DNA from: Myxococcales bacterium UBA5297
Lineage (GTDB): Bacteria; Myxococcota; Myxococcia; Myxococcales; UBA5297
Length of the DNA stretch: 56,612 bases
NCBI GenBank assembly: GCA_002408385.1
Contig: DHSB01000003.1
Location: 32,261-88,872, forward strand
Direction of reading: 5' to 3'
Part shown: piece after piece, positions 1 to 6,695 of the stretch
Layout: each line of letters begins with the position of its first letter
Numbering within the stretch: position 1 is the stretch's first letter
Position numbers and translations under genes: made by a program
The notes under the pieces: generated by a model
Told to the model about the DNA's origin: nothing
The model's input: only the letters and a program-made list of their open reading frames with translations
Databases searched by the model: none

Positions 1-66
1 CCCCCCCCCCCCCTCCCCCGGGGGGGGGGGGGCCCCCGCCACCGAGGCCGACGCGGGGGGGGGCTT
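1..66. other. Homopolymer C/G low-complexity contig end
   Basis: The first 66 bases are almost only long C and G runs. No gene can be read here. Such runs at the very edge of a sequence are usually an assembly or sequencing artefact, so base-level claims here should not be trusted. Confidence 0.7.
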
Positions 67-167
67 CGAAAATGAAGGCTCGCGCTCCTTGGCTGGGCGC
101 GGGCCCGCTCGAGGCGAGGAGCGGCGGCAGCGGACGACATCTCGGGTTCTCACGGGAGGGGAGACCG

Positions 168-758
168 ATGGAAAAGCGGCGCAGTCGGCGCTTCGCCCGA
201 CGAATGACGGTGCGGTTCGGCGATGACCAGCTCGATCGTTCGGGCCTCACCTGCGACATCTCCTCGACCGGCGCCTTCATCGTCTCCTCTCACCTGCCGC
301 CTCTCGATGCGCGGTTGCACTTCCAAGTCGCGCTCGACGCTCGTCGCTTCATCTTCCTCGAGGGCGTGGTGCGCCGGCACAGGGTGGTGCCGCCGAGCCT
401 GCGGCAGCTTGAGCGCGGTGGTTTCGGGGTTCGGTTTCTTACCCCGGCCGAGCTGATCTCGGAGATCGTTCCGCAGCTCGCCGCCGGGAACCGCTTCGAG
501 ATCGCCTTCGAGGACAAGGCGCGCTTTGTTCAGGCCTACGAACAGCAGATCAGGCACGGAGGCATCTTCCTGATTACCGAGAAGAGGCTGCCGCGCGATG
601 CCACCGTCCTGCTTGAGGTCAAGCTGGCCTACGAACGCATCTCGTGGACCTTCTCCAGCCACGTCGTTCAGGTGATGGAGGTGGGGACCCGAGGCCTCGC
701 GGTCGTCTTCGACGACCGTCGCGAGGTAGAGAGCGCCCTGCGCCCCCACTTGGCGTGA
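168..758 (+). CDS. Tandem PilZ-domain protein
   Basis: Predicted c-di-GMP-responsive cytoplasmic protein of 196 aa. The N-terminal half shows the PilZ signature: an Arg cluster (RRSRRFARR) followed by a D-x-S-x-x-G box (DISSTGAF). The C-terminal half (about residue 105 on) looks like a second, degenerate PilZ-like barrel (GGIFLITEKRLP), as in the myxobacterial TIGR02266-like arrangement. The ATG at 168 is chosen over one at 72 because a strong Shine-Dalgarno (GGGAGGGGAG, 154-163) sits just upstream and the PilZ Arg motif begins right after it. It is followed 80 bp later by a second PilZ gene. The partner process (motility, polysaccharide) cannot be told from context. Confidence 0.82.
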   Translation: MEKRRSRRFARRMTVRFGDDQLDRSGLTCDISSTGAFIVSSHLPPLDARLHFQVALDARRFIFLEGVVRRHRVVPPSLRQLERGGFGVRFLTPAELISEIVPQLAAGNRFEIAFEDKARFVQAYEQQIRHGGIFLITEKRLPRDATVLLEVKLAYERISWTFSSHVVQVMEVGTRGLAVVFDDRREVESALRPHLA

Positions 759-838
759 AGCGGGCTCCCCGGGTGGCCCCACCGGCACCTTTCGTACTAT
801 AAAGAACAGCTCGATCAGCTCTCGGAGGAGAGGAAGAC

Positions 839-1261
839 ATGGCAGAGAGGCGGAGGGATCGGCGCTCGGGTGCCGACCGGACGAACGAGAGCGAGCTCAG
901 CGGCGACGGTTCGCGCAGGCTGCAGCCCAGGATGGGCGACCGGCGCGATTCTCCCCGCATCCCGCTGGCGCTGCTGGTGCGCTATCCCGAGGTGGGCGGC
1001 TCGTTCGAGGAGCGCGGCGGCGACGTCGGCCTCGGCGGGGTCTACTTCGAGGAGCGCTTCGAGCCGCAAGGCGCCGGCGTAGAGCTGCGCTTCAAGCTGC
1101 CGACGCTGCAGGAGGAGGTGCGCTGCTTGGGCGAGATCCTCCGCGTCTCGGACGAGGGCGAGGGCGTCTTCGGAGTTCACGCGAGGTTTGAAGAGCTGCC
1201 GTCGGAGACCGAGCGTGCGCTTGCGCGCTTCATCGACGATAACGAGCTCAGTCGCTCCTAG
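839..1261 (+). CDS. PilZ-domain protein
   Basis: A 140-aa protein. The first 30 residues are Arg/Asp-rich and probably disordered. The PilZ domain starts at RRDSPRIPL and contains GDVGLGGVYF in place of the canonical D-x-S-x-x-G box, so c-di-GMP binding may be altered. It has a good ribosome binding site (GGAGGAG, 824-830) before the ATG. It lies 80 bp downstream of the tandem PilZ gene in the same direction, so the two may be co-transcribed. Family assignment is reliable; the output it controls is unknown. Confidence 0.78.
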   Translation: MAERRRDRRSGADRTNESELSGDGSRRLQPRMGDRRDSPRIPLALLVRYPEVGGSFEERGGDVGLGGVYFEERFEPQGAGVELRFKLPTLQEEVRCLGEILRVSDEGEGVFGVHARFEELPSETERALARFIDDNELSRS

Positions 1262-1324
1262 CAGGACGCTTGAGCCGGCGCTGCGGCTGCACCTCGGCAT
1301 CGGAGCGACCGTGAGAGGCTGCGT

Positions 1325-2623
1325 GTGGCCGCCCCCAAGCGCCTGACGCTCTTCGACTGCATCGCCATCGGCGTCAACGGCATCGTCGGCAGCGGAATCT
1401 TCCTCCTGCCGAACTGGGTCGCCTCCGGCGCCCAGGGTTTCGGTCCACTGGCCTTTCTCGCCTGCGGCGCACTCTGCACGCTCGTCGCGCTCTGCTACGC
1501 CGAAGTGGGCGGCATGTTCGAGCGCTCTGGCGGCACCTACCTGTACGCTCGGGAGGCATTTGGAGAGGGCATCGGCTTTGGCGTCGGGTGGATGGTGCTG
1601 GTCTCCGCGGTGCTCGGCTACGCCTCGGTCGCCCGCGGGCTCGGCGATGAGGTGGCGCGCACGCTGGGCGCCCCGAGCTGGGCCGCCGCGCCGATCGCCG
1701 CGTCGCTCATCGTCGGGCTGGGGCTCGCCAACTGGCGCGGAGTGAAGACCGGGGCCCGGGCCTCGGACGTGCTCACCGTGGCGAAGGTGAGCGCGCTCGT
1801 CCTCTTCGTGATCGCCGGGCTGTTCTTCCTGCGCGCCGACGCCTTCCTACGCCTCGGCAGGCCGACGCTGTCGGGCTTTGCCGAGGGCACCTTCTCAGCG
1901 CTCTTCGCGTTGAGCGGCTTCGAGTTCGTGGCGGTCGTCGCCGGCCAGACCGAGAATCCGCGCCGGAACATTCCCCTGGCCATCGTCGGCTCGCTGCTCG
2001 GCGCGGTCGTGCTCTACGCGCTCATCCAGGCGGTGGTCACCGGCGTGCTGCCCGACGTGCGGACCTCGAAGGCGGCGCTGGTCGACGCGTCGGGGATGAT
2101 GGGCGGCCCAGGCGCGGCCGCGGCGATGGGCGCAGTGGCGATTGTCTCGATGGTGGGCTTCTGTTCCGGCAGCGCGCTGGTCGGGCCCCAGCTTATCGCC
2201 GCGCTCGCCCGCGACGGTCTGCTGCCCTCGGGCTTCAGCCGCGTGCACCCGGCGCGCGAGGTGCCCGAACGCGCGATCGGTCTGGTCACCTGCGGCGCGG
2301 TCGCGGGAGTGCTGCTGCTCGACTTCAAAGCCCTGGCCGACCTCACCATCGTGACCCTGTTCTGCCAGTACGTGCCGACCTGCCTTGCGGTCATCGTCTT
2401 TCGCCGCTGGCAGCCGGAGGCCCGGCGCAACTTCCGGATCCCCTTTGGCGCGGCGATTCCCCTCATCGCGCTTGCGATGATGGGCTTTCTTGTCACCAGG
2501 ATCGACGCGCGCTCGCTGATCACTTCGGCGGCGATCCTCGCCGCGGGGCTCATCGTCTTGCTCGTCCAACGGGCGGCACGCACCCGCGGCGCGCCACGCT
2601 GGGAGGGCAAACCGGGCGACTGA
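1325..2623 (+). CDS. APC-superfamily amino acid permease
   Basis: Inner-membrane amino acid/polyamine/organocation transporter of 432 aa with about 12 hydrophobic segments, the usual length and topology of the family. The first helix carries the substrate-binding glycine motif GIVGSGIF, typical of APC permeases, and SGFEFVAVVAGQTENPRRNIP matches the conserved region after helix 6. The start is GTG at 1325, preceded by GAGAGG about 5-8 bases upstream. Substrate specificity cannot be read from sequence. It lies 63 bp after a PilZ gene without an obvious functional link. Confidence 0.88.
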   Translation: MAAPKRLTLFDCIAIGVNGIVGSGIFLLPNWVASGAQGFGPLAFLACGALCTLVALCYAEVGGMFERSGGTYLYAREAFGEGIGFGVGWMVLVSAVLGYASVARGLGDEVARTLGAPSWAAAPIAASLIVGLGLANWRGVKTGARASDVLTVAKVSALVLFVIAGLFFLRADAFLRLGRPTLSGFAEGTFSALFALSGFEFVAVVAGQTENPRRNIPLAIVGSLLGAVVLYALIQAVVTGVLPDVRTSKAALVDASGMMGGPGAAAAMGAVAIVSMVGFCSGSALVGPQLIAALARDGLLPSGFSRVHPAREVPERAIGLVTCGAVAGVLLLDFKALADLTIVTLFCQYVPTCLAVIVFRRWQPEARRNFRIPFGAAIPLIALAMMGFLVTRIDARSLITSAAILAAGLIVLLVQRAARTRGAPRWEGKPGD

Positions 2624-2763
2624 GCTGCAAGCCGAAGAGCAGCCCGTTGCGCCCCCGATGGCCGGGCAGCACCTCAGGGGCTCGAGCGCAGGCGCGAGCG
2701 CGGCGCCGGGCGAGGCGGCCTTGGGGTGCCTGGCGGGCGACTCGCATCGGCGCGGCGATTTCT

Positions 2764-2772
2764 TGCTAGAGT
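2764..2772 (+). promoter_or_regulatory. Extended -10 promoter of the amidase gene
   Basis: TG at 2764-2765 and TAGAGT at 2767-2772 form an extended -10 box only 7 nt before the ATG at 2780. No ribosome binding site fits between them, so the mRNA is probably leaderless. This is inferred from spacing only. Confidence 0.45.
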
Positions 2773-2779
2773 CCGGACA

Positions 2780-3592
2780 ATGCATCGGTTGTTCACACTT
2801 CTGTTGCTTGCGCTCTCAGGAGCCGCCTGGGCAGACGGCGGCCCGGTCGTCGTGCTCGACCCGGGGCACGGCGGGCCCAAGACCGGCGCGGTGAGCACGA
2901 GCGGGGAGCGCGAGAAGGAGATCGCCCTCGAGATCGCCCGCAAGCTGAAAGCGGAGCTCGAGAAGGCCTCGGTGCGGGTGTTGCTGACGCGCGAGAGCGA
3001 CAAGGACGTCGAGCTGAAGGAGCGCATCCGGCTCGCCAACGATGCGGGCGCCGACCTCTTCGTCTCCATCCACCTCAACTCGATGCCCAAGCGGTACTGG
3101 AACAGGGTTCGGGGCATCGAGACCTACTTCTTGTCGATGGAGGCCACCGGCGAGCGTGCCCAGCAGGTGGCCGCGCTGGAGAACGCTGAGGCGGGCGAGC
3201 AGGCGGCGCCCACCGACGACCTCGCCTTCATCCTCAACGACCTCGCGCAGACGCAGGCCCACCGGGACGCCTCGCGCCTGGCCTATACGGTCCACCAGCA
3301 GCTCATCGCCGACCTCAAGGCAAGCGACCGCGGCGTGCACCAGGCGCCCTTCATCGTGCTGATGGGGGCGCAGATGCCCGCCATCCTCGCGGAGGTCGGC
3401 TTCCTGTCGCACTCGGCCGAGGCGAAGCAGCTTCGCGAGGAGGCACACCAGGAGAAGATCGCCGGCTCGCTCGCGCGCGGGATCGTAACCTTCCTGGAGA
3501 AGGTCGGCGGCCGCGACCACGCTCTCGAGGTCAAGGGCGAGGGCGGAGAAAGCGAAGTGGACGCGTTGACGGAGAGCCCGTCGGCTCGCTAG
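2780..3592 (+). CDS. N-acetylmuramoyl-L-alanine amidase (Amidase_3)
   Basis: Secreted zinc amidase that cleaves the amide between N-acetylmuramic acid and L-alanine in peptidoglycan. It has 270 aa. A signal peptide (hydrophobic stretch ending AAWA-DG) is followed by the Amidase_3 fold. Zinc and catalytic residues visible are His in DPGHGG, Glu in REKEIALEIA, His in SIHLNS and the late catalytic Glu in LAEVGFLS. No cell-wall-binding repeat is present. The ATG at 2780 is preferred because the signal peptide begins there. Its stop codon overlaps the -10 box of the rph promoter. It probably acts in envelope remodelling or daughter-cell separation. Confidence 0.92.
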   Translation: MHRLFTLLLLALSGAAWADGGPVVVLDPGHGGPKTGAVSTSGEREKEIALEIARKLKAELEKASVRVLLTRESDKDVELKERIRLANDAGADLFVSIHLNSMPKRYWNRVRGIETYFLSMEATGERAQQVAALENAEAGEQAAPTDDLAFILNDLAQTQAHRDASRLAYTVHQQLIADLKASDRGVHQAPFIVLMGAQMPAILAEVGFLSHSAEAKQLREEAHQEKIAGSLARGIVTFLEKVGGRDHALEVKGEGGESEVDALTESPSAR

Positions 3593-3595
3593 GTT
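3566..3595 (+). promoter_or_regulatory. Sigma70-type promoter of rph
   Basis: TTGACG (3566-3571) and TAGGTT (3590-3595) are separated by 18 bp, and the amidase stop codon lies inside the -10 box. The glyQ promoter at 31447 has the same TTGAC/TAGGTT pair, which suggests a housekeeping consensus in this organism. Confidence 0.55.
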
Positions 3596-3631
3596 GCCGC
3601 CGCCCGAAAGCCGGGCCATCAAGGAGGCAGT

Positions 3632-4345
3632 ATGCGTTCCGACGGTCGCGGGGCTCGTGACTTGCGCCCCCTGCGCTTTTCCCCTGGCTTCACCAAGCAC
3701 GCCGAAGGCTCGGTCCTTATCGAGCTCGGCGAGACCCGCGTCCTGTGCACCGCCTCGATAGAGGACAAGGTCGCCCCGCATCTGTACGGCACCAGCAAGG
3801 GCTGGATTACGGCCGAATACGGCATGTTGCCGCGCGCGACGCACTCCCGATCCAAGCGCGAGGCTGCCAGGGGAAAGCAGACCGGTCGCACCGTGGAAAT
3901 CCAGCGGCTGATTGGTCGGTCACTCCGGGCCGCGGTCGACCTCGACCTGCTCGGGCCGCGCACGATAACCGTCGACTGCGACGTGCTCCAGGCGGATGGC
4001 GGCACTCGAACCGCTTCGATTACGGGCGGGTGGTTGGCCCTGGCATGGGCGATTCGCCAACTGCGCAGCCGCGGAGCGATCGCGCAGGACCCGATGCGCT
4101 TTCCGATCGCCGCGATCAGCGTCGGCGTCGTCGGCGGCCAGCCGCACCTCGACCTCAACTATGAGGAGGACAGCACGGCCGAAGTCGACATGAACGTCAT
4201 CGGGAACGCCGCCGGCGAGCTCATCGAGGTTCAGGGCACGGCCGAGGGCAAGGTGTTCGACCGCGCGACGCTGGACGCGATGCTCGACCTTGCCACCGAG
4301 GGCATCCGCACCCTCGTCGACGAGCAGAGGAAGGCGCTCGGCTAA
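3632..4345 (+). CDS. rph: Ribonuclease PH
   Basis: Phosphorolytic 3'-5' exoribonuclease that trims tRNA 3' ends, using phosphate to release nucleoside diphosphates. It has 237 aa, the usual length. Family motifs are clear: [10 protein letters not shown] near the N-terminus, [37 protein letters not shown] and the active-site region [19 protein letters not shown] strong ribosome binding site (AAGGAGG, 3620-3626) precedes the ATG. The next gene is rdgB, a very common pairing in bacteria, and a tRNA gene follows, consistent with a tRNA processing role. Confidence 0.97.
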   Translation: MRSDGRGARDLRPLRFSPGFTKHAEGSVLIELGETRVLCTASIEDKVAPHLYGTSKGWITAEYGMLPRATHSRSKREAARGKQTGRTVEIQRLIGRSLRAAVDLDLLGPRTITVDCDVLQADGGTRTASITGGWLALAWAIRQLRSRGAIAQDPMRFPIAAISVGVVGGQPHLDLNYEEDSTAEVDMNVIGNAAGELIEVQGTAEGKVFDRATLDAMLDLATEGIRTLVDEQRKALG

Positions 4346-4529
4346 TCGGCGGGCCAAGAGCCCCGTCGCCCGGGCTTTGCTCGGGCGCTGTGGTCGGAGC
4401 GGACAGGTGCTCACCTGGATCCGCGGAGTTCGCAGCCCGGGAGACTCGAGCCGCCTCCACGTTCCCAAACGGCCGTTGGCGGACGCCGGCGCCCCGCGGG
4501 CGCGCAGCTCCCAAGTCAGAGAGGAAGCG

Positions 4530-5159
4530 ATGAAGCTCGTCTTCGCGACGACCAACAAGCACAAGCTCGAAGAGCTCAAGTCCTTGGTGCAGGGGCTGTC
4601 TATCGAGGTCCTCTCTCTCGAGGAGGTCGAGCCTGTCGAGGTCGAGGAGGATGCCTCGACGCTCGAGGGCAACGCGACGAAGAAGGCGCGCGCCTACGTC
4701 GAGAAGACCGGGCTCGCGGCCTTGGCCGACGACACCGGGCTGTGTGTCGACGCGTTGGGTGGAGCCCCAGGTGTCCATTCGGCTCGATATGGCGGCTACG
4801 AAGGGGCGGAGAAGGCGCTGGGCGATGTGTGCGAGCGCTACCGGCTCAACAACGAGCGCCTGGTGCGCGAGCTGTCAGGTGCTCCTGCCGAGAGGCGCGG
4901 CGCCGAGTTTCGCACCGCGCTCTGCCTGATCGTTCCGGGCAGGGAAGAGGTGATTGTCCAGGGCATCGTGCGCGGGCGGATCCTCGAGGCGCCACGCGGT
5001 GGGCACGGATTTGGATACGACCCATACTTCGAGATCCCGGAGCTCGGCAAGACGTTGGCCGAGCTGACGACCGAAGAGAAGAACCGCATTTCGCATCGCG
5101 CGCGGGCCTTCCAGGCCTTGCGGCCACATCTGGAACGGCTGGCGAAGAGCGAGGGCTGA
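4530..5159 (+). CDS. rdgB: XTP/dITP diphosphatase (RdgB/HAM1 family)
   Basis: Hydrolyses the non-canonical nucleotides XTP, dITP and ITP to monophosphates, keeping them out of nucleic acids. It has 209 aa, slightly longer than the usual 195-200. Motifs are FATTNKHKLEEL at the start, ADDTGLCVDALGGAPGVHSARY (metal and base-recognition region), GHGFGYDPYF and KNRISHRARA. The ATG at 4530 is chosen because the family begins exactly there and GAGAGGAAG lies just upstream; the open frame from 4290 is non-homologous. It is 184 bp after rph and 44 bp before tRNA-Pro. Confidence 0.96.
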   Translation: MKLVFATTNKHKLEELKSLVQGLSIEVLSLEEVEPVEVEEDASTLEGNATKKARAYVEKTGLAALADDTGLCVDALGGAPGVHSARYGGYEGAEKALGDVCERYRLNNERLVRELSGAPAERRGAEFRTALCLIVPGREEVIVQGIVRGRILEAPRGGHGFGYDPYFEIPELGKTLAELTTEEKNRISHRARAFQALRPHLERLAKSEG

Positions 5160-5203
5160 AGGCTTGCAATGCGCGGCCAGAAACATTAAATGGGGCCGTT
5201 TTT

Positions 5204-5279
<76 letters not shown>

Positions 5280-5289
5280 CAATAAAAAC

Positions 5290-5324
5290 AAGGGGTTAGC
5301 CAAGGTCGGCTGGCCCCTTTTTCT
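5290..5324 (+). terminator. Bidirectional intrinsic terminator after tRNA-Pro
   Basis: The 12-bp stem AAGGGGTTAGCC/GGCTGGCCCCTT includes two G-T pairs and encloses a 6-nt loop (5302-5307). It is followed by TTT-C-T on the plus strand and preceded by an A-rich run, so it can stop transcription from either side. It lies inside the element and would end the tRNA-Pro transcript. Confidence 0.75.
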
Positions 5325-5330
5325 TTCCAA

Positions 5331-5370
5331 AGGTAGCAACCGAGGTAGCAGGCTGCCTATCCAGGTAGCA
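5331..5370 (+). repeat. Left arm-type integrase site candidates (AGGTAGCA x3)
   Basis: AGGTAGCA occurs at 5331-5338, 5343-5350 and 5363-5370. The 20-bp block 5331-5350 is repeated with one mismatch at 14283-14302, next to the other att site. Paired short direct repeats near both ends are the expected layout of arm-type binding sites for a tyrosine integrase. Confidence 0.7.
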
Positions 5371-5372
5371 AA

Positions 5373-5400
5373 AGGCCCGCCCCATCGCTGGAGCGGGCCT
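5373..5400 (-). terminator. Intrinsic terminator, minus strand
   Basis: AGGCCCGC (5373-5380) pairs with GCGGGCCT (5393-5400). Read on the minus strand the stem is followed by TTTTGC. It closes the minus-strand gene set at the left end of the element. Confidence 0.7.
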
Positions 5401-5423
5401 CTCGGGGACGGGGGCGGGGAAGG

Positions 5424-6339
5424 CTAGGCGGTCGCCTGCTCGGCCTCAACCCTACGGCGAATGACATTGAAGCGCTCGCGCGCGCGCCTCTCGCAAGCGT
5501 CACGCGAGCCCTGGTCGAGAACGCCCACGATGCCATGGTCCTCGCCGGGGGCGTGCGCGAAGAGAGCCCAGGTCTTCTTCGAGAGCCTGCCCTTGCTGTC
5601 GTCGGAGAACACGCCCCAGGTGACGTGGAAGGTCGGCTTCCGTCGTGTCGGCGCTCTCGGACTCTGGCGACTCGGGCTTCTGTGTGGTCCGCTTTGATGG
5701 GTACTGCTTGCCGTCGGCGCCGGTCCTCGTTGCCAGGTGTGAACTGTTCACACCTGAATCACCACGCAGGCTCGTGACGAACCGATTGCTAACCCCAGCC
5801 CGTCGAGCAATCTCCCTGTCTCTCCGTCGTCCTCCCCCTTGGCGATCGCGGTCAGTCGCGCCCGCTCCTCGGCCGACAGCCTCGGCGTTGGTTTGCGCTT
5901 CTCACGCGCTGCGTCTTTGATGGCCTTCGGGCCGGCAGCGACTAGCTCGCGCTGCTTCTCGGCGGGTTCGTCGGCGAGGGCGGCGAGAGCGCGCTTGTTG
6001 TCGGCGATCTCGGTGTCGCGGATGGCGTCGCGCACGTCGGGGGCGAGGCGCTCTGCCACCCGCACGTCGCGCTGCACCGTGCGCTCGGAGAGGCCGGTCT
6101 TGGCAGCGGTGTTGGCGGCGAAGGACGACACGTTGTCGTTCTTCGCCTTTCCTCCGCCTGCCTTTCCAGGCGCGCCGCCCTTCTTGAGTCCGGAGCTTTG
6201 CCTCTCCCGTGCTTCTTCTTCAAATAGAGGCTTGGCCCGCGCCGCGATCATCGCGCGCTGACTCTCCGTCAGATGTCGCCGATGCAAGTTCTTCGACAGC
6301 ACCCATGTTGTCGGAGAGCCGGTGCCCCGCAACGAAAAA
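5424..6339 (-). pseudogene. Decayed ParB-like DNA-binding gene
   Basis: Three reading frames carry pieces of one protein. Upstream frame (about 6300-5800): NLHRRHLTESQRAMIAARA, then an HTH-like SERTVQRDVRVAERLAPDVR, the pattern seen after the ParB nuclease-like domain of phage and plasmid proteins. Second frame (about 5825-5660): REIARRAGVSNRFV, then TGADGKQYPSKR. Third frame (about 5660-5424): TFHVTWGVFSDDSKG to the stop. The N-terminal ParB nuclease domain is missing; a terminator sits where it should be. So it shows 5' truncation and two frame changes. Sequencing errors could explain the frame changes but not the missing domain. Its original role may have been partition or regulation of the element. 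Confidence 0.6.
5735..5755. repeat. Perfect 21-bp palindrome (operator-like)
   Basis: Arms AGGTGTGAAC and GTTCACACCT flank a single central T at 5745. It lies within the second frame of the decayed ParB-like gene. The symmetry is that expected of a dimeric repressor or ParB site, but coding by chance is possible. Confidence 0.6.
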
Positions 6340-6364
6340 GGCTCACCGGCCAATCCGGTGAGCC
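6340..6364 (-). terminator. Intrinsic terminator of the capsid transcript, minus strand
   Basis: Perfect 10-bp stem GGCTCACCGG (6340-6349) / CCGGTGAGCC (6355-6364) with a 5-nt loop. On the minus strand it is followed by TTTTT. A second hairpin (GCTGCCGGC 6368-6376 / GCCGGCAGC 6386-6394) lies just upstream. This should end transcription from the capsid operon before the ParB-like remnant. Confidence 0.85.
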
Positions 6365-6430
6365 CATGCTGCCGGCCGCGAAGAAGCCGGCAGCCGCCTG
6401 TAGTTTGTCGCTAGGGCGCCTAGCCCATCG

Positions 6431-6571
6431 TCAGCGCGAGAGTAGCAACGACGTTTTCGGCTCGAACGCGCTTTCCTCGAGCTGCGGCTCGTTCGGCCTT
6501 GGCTGCACGCCTACTCGGGCTCCTGCTCGGAATCTAGCGGGGACTGCCTGCTGCTCTTCGTACTTTTGCAT
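6431..6571 (-). CDS. Small 46-aa ORF after the capsid gene
   Basis: It encodes 46 residues beginning MQKYEEQQAV. The start is supported by a very good ribosome binding site (AGGAGAG about 6 nt before the ATG). No signal peptide, membrane segment or known motif is visible; it is charged with Pro and Glu and likely disordered in part. It lies between the capsid fusion and the terminator at 6340-6364, so it should be the last gene of the capsid transcript. It could be a capsid accessory peptide, but no homology is recognised. Confidence 0.5.
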   Translation of the reverse strand: MQKYEEQQAVPARFRAGARVGVQPRPNEPQLEESAFEPKTSLLLSR

Positions 6572-6598
6572 TTGTCTCTCCTCTTGTAGTAATCGGCT

Positions 6599-6653
6599 CC
6601 CCGCGCCAAGGGGAGAGGTCTCGGCGCGGGGTTGAGGGCCGGCCGCCGGCCCT
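6599..6653. other. Two hairpins between the capsid gene and the 46-aa ORF
   Basis: CCCCGCGCC (6599-6607) pairs with GGCGCGGGG (6623-6631), and AGGGCCGG (6635-6642) pairs with CCGGCCCT (6646-6653). Neither has a T-run, so they look like mRNA-stabilising or processing structures rather than terminators. Confidence 0.5.
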
Positions 6654-6695
6654 ATCGCTCAGGCGCTCCGGTGAGCCGCCGGGGCGCCCTTGCGA

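Noticed and set aside
1..66. G-quadruplex or telomere-like contig end
   Set aside because: Homopolymer C/G at the very edge is better explained by an assembly or sequencing artefact.
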